The notes beneath the pieces are model-generated. The model was not told where the DNA came from. It saw nothing but the letters and a program-made list of their open reading frames with translations, and did no database searches. Source: Plakobranchus ocellatus (Eukaryota > Mollusca > Gastropoda > Plakobranchidae). Taken from it: DNA of 21,474 nt. A program made the translations under genes and the position numbers. This document shows, piece by piece, positions 20,170 to 21,474 of the stretch. Each line of letters opens with the position of its first letter. Within the stretch, counting starts at the first letter, position 1. The DNA is taken from NCBI GenBank assembly GCA_019648995.1, contig BLXT01005252.1, positions 579,534 through 601,007 of the forward strand, written 5' to 3'.

Positions 20170-20408
20170 GGCACTTTTTCGTTTGTTCCCACCCCGACTT
20201 CTATATAGGCCTTAGATTCTAGCAATATTATCCGATCTGGCTCTATCTTCATAAGCTATCGATGAAATGAAGAGGTCGCAGGCCAAGTTATAATAAAAAT
20301 AGTATTATTTTCACACAAAATCTACACAGTTTGATACTTTTTTCGTTTGCTCCTATTGGATAATATCGCTATGTAAAAAGTCGGGGTGGGAACAAACGAA
20401 AAAGCGCC
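20170..20408. mobile_element. 239-bp MITE-like non-autonomous DNA transposon
   Basis: The ends are terminal inverted repeats: left from 20170 (GGCACTTTTTCGTTTGTTCCC, continuing ACCCCGACTT) and right, read on the minus strand from 20408, GGCGCTTTTTCGTTTGTTCC continuing CACCCCGACTT. The match is one mismatch in about 31 bases, with weaker similarity onward (TATAG ... ATATTATCC). Flanks CCTTTTCC (20162-20169) and CCTTTTCT (20409-20416) look like an 8-bp target duplication with one change. It encodes no protein. An 8-bp duplication would suit hAT- or Merlin-like transposases, but the superfamily is not settled. Confidence 0.82.
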
Positions 20409-20416
20409 CCTTTTCT

Positions 20417-20528
20417 TCACTAACTTATAAGTAACTGTCATTTCTCTGTCCCATGCATTGGCAGCGTTAAGCCTCACTAACTTATAAGTAACTGTCATTT
20501 CTCTGTCCCATGCATTGGCAGCGTTAAG
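20417..20528. repeat. 57-bp two-copy tandem duplication
   Basis: Copies start at 20417 and 20474 (TCACTAACTTATAAGTAACT) and are identical over 55 bases. They abut the right side of the MITE. Confidence 0.95.
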
Positions 20529-21330
20529 AAACTGATGAAGCCAATAATGATGAAACGTTTTTCGTGTTCACAACAATTAGTAATAGTTTTTTTTTTGTTC
20601 AATAGAAATTTATGTTTGTGGTGAATGTAGATCTACTTGTTTTCATTTGAAAGCCTTGCCTTAAGTTGCAATATAGAATCTATATATCAATATCAACATA
20701 AACAAAAATTTCGCTCTGTCATGTATGTATTGGGTTTTGTGATATGGCGAAACAGTGAATAAAACTAAAAATTAAATAATCCAGTAAATAAAACTAAAAA
20801 TTAAATAATCCAAAGCTCTCATCTCTTAGATCTGCAGTAAGGCCTAGAGTAGATCGGGCCTCTCTATTTAGGCCTACTTGTGGTTTTGCCTAGTTAGGGT
20901 AATGATTTTTTTTCAGACCCTGCCCATTCTTCCTCTATATTAGAAACCTGCCTGAAATGTGAGACCCTAATCTAGAAAATTACTCACTTATAGTAGACCT
21001 AGAGATTAGATCTAAATTAGACAATCTAGATCTAGATCTAGTACCTTTAAGGCCCTGGATACCGCAGGAAAATTGGCCTCCACAGCCTATCCTCAGCAAA
21101 TGTTACTAAGAGACTTATCTAATATTAAATGCGATCTTCATTTTGAGAAGTAAAAAAGGCAAGTACGTTCAAAAGCGAAAGTAGCCGGTGGGATTTGCTA
21201 CTCCCCTTTGGCCTAGGCTGGGCTGGACTTTCGACATTTATAGCAAACATTTGGTACTTTTATACTTTTTTGTTTCCACCAGTTCTACTAGATTTTAATC
21301 TAATTCTTTCTCATGAGATCTAGACATAGA
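20529..21330. other. Intergenic stretch with TAGATCTAG and AGGCCTA motifs
   Basis: No gene recognised. The palindromic words AGATCT, CTAG and AGGCCT recur, densest at about 20970-21045, including TCTAGATCTAGATCTAG. Confidence 0.5.
20754..20811. repeat. 29-bp two-copy tandem duplication
   Basis: Copies at 20754-20782 and 20783-20811, one mismatch (AGTGAATAAAAC against AGTAAATAAAAC). Confidence 0.95.
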
Positions 21331-21474
21331 GGCGCTTTTTCGTTTGGACCTTCGTTTGTTCCCACCTCGACTTTTTATATAGGCCTAGATTCTAGATTTC
21401 TAGATCTAGCCATATTATCCGATAGGGTAGCGTTAATTGCTACAGAGTGACGATGTATCAATTAACGGGCCGTT
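21331..21474. mobile_element. Second copy of the MITE family, left end, cut by window edge
   Basis: Begins GGCGCTTTTTCGTTTG, then after an interrupting partial duplication (GACCTTCGTTTG) continues TTCCCACCTCGACTTTTTAT, then ATATAGGCCTAGATTCTAG and ATATTATCCGAT, the same order as the left arm at 20170. Its right end is not in the window. Confidence 0.75.

Overview
The window looks like AT-rich animal nuclear DNA, probably from an invertebrate and possibly a mollusc. The evidence is GT-AG introns of about 0.1 to 3.3 kb, many microsatellites, poly-A/T runs, tandem duplications and a small inverted-repeat transposon. The species assignment is inference; nothing in the window fixes it.

There is one supportable protein-coding gene. 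It is on the minus strand, from the ATG at 18651 to the TAA at 7656. Ten coding exons join in frame (1605 nt, 534 codons plus stop) into a purple acid phosphatase of the acid phosphatase type 7 (ACP7/PAPL) kind. The predicted protein has an N-terminal signal peptide, a fibronectin-like N-terminal domain, a metallophosphoesterase domain with all seven expected metal ligands, and a C-terminal transmembrane segment with a short basic/acidic tail. That tail is unusual compared with human ACP7 as I remember it (about 438 residues, soluble). A strong acceptor at 18676 implies at least one upstream non-coding exon.

Layout: 1-7655 is gene-poor 3' flank (possibly partly 3' UTR) with tandem repeats of 56, 35, ~104 and 71 bp and several dinucleotide tracts. 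7656-18675 is the gene. Its introns hold a sequence gap with duplicated flanks (10626-10963), a long TA tract and a 33-bp tandem repeat. 18676-21474 is the upstream flank, with a trinucleotide-rich purine block, a pyrimidine-rich block, a 239-bp MITE-like element (20170-20408), a second partial copy of that element running off the window end (from 21331), and two more short tandem duplications.

The best candidates for something undescribed are the MITE family and the membrane-anchored form of the phosphatase. I see no evidence of a new multi-gene system.
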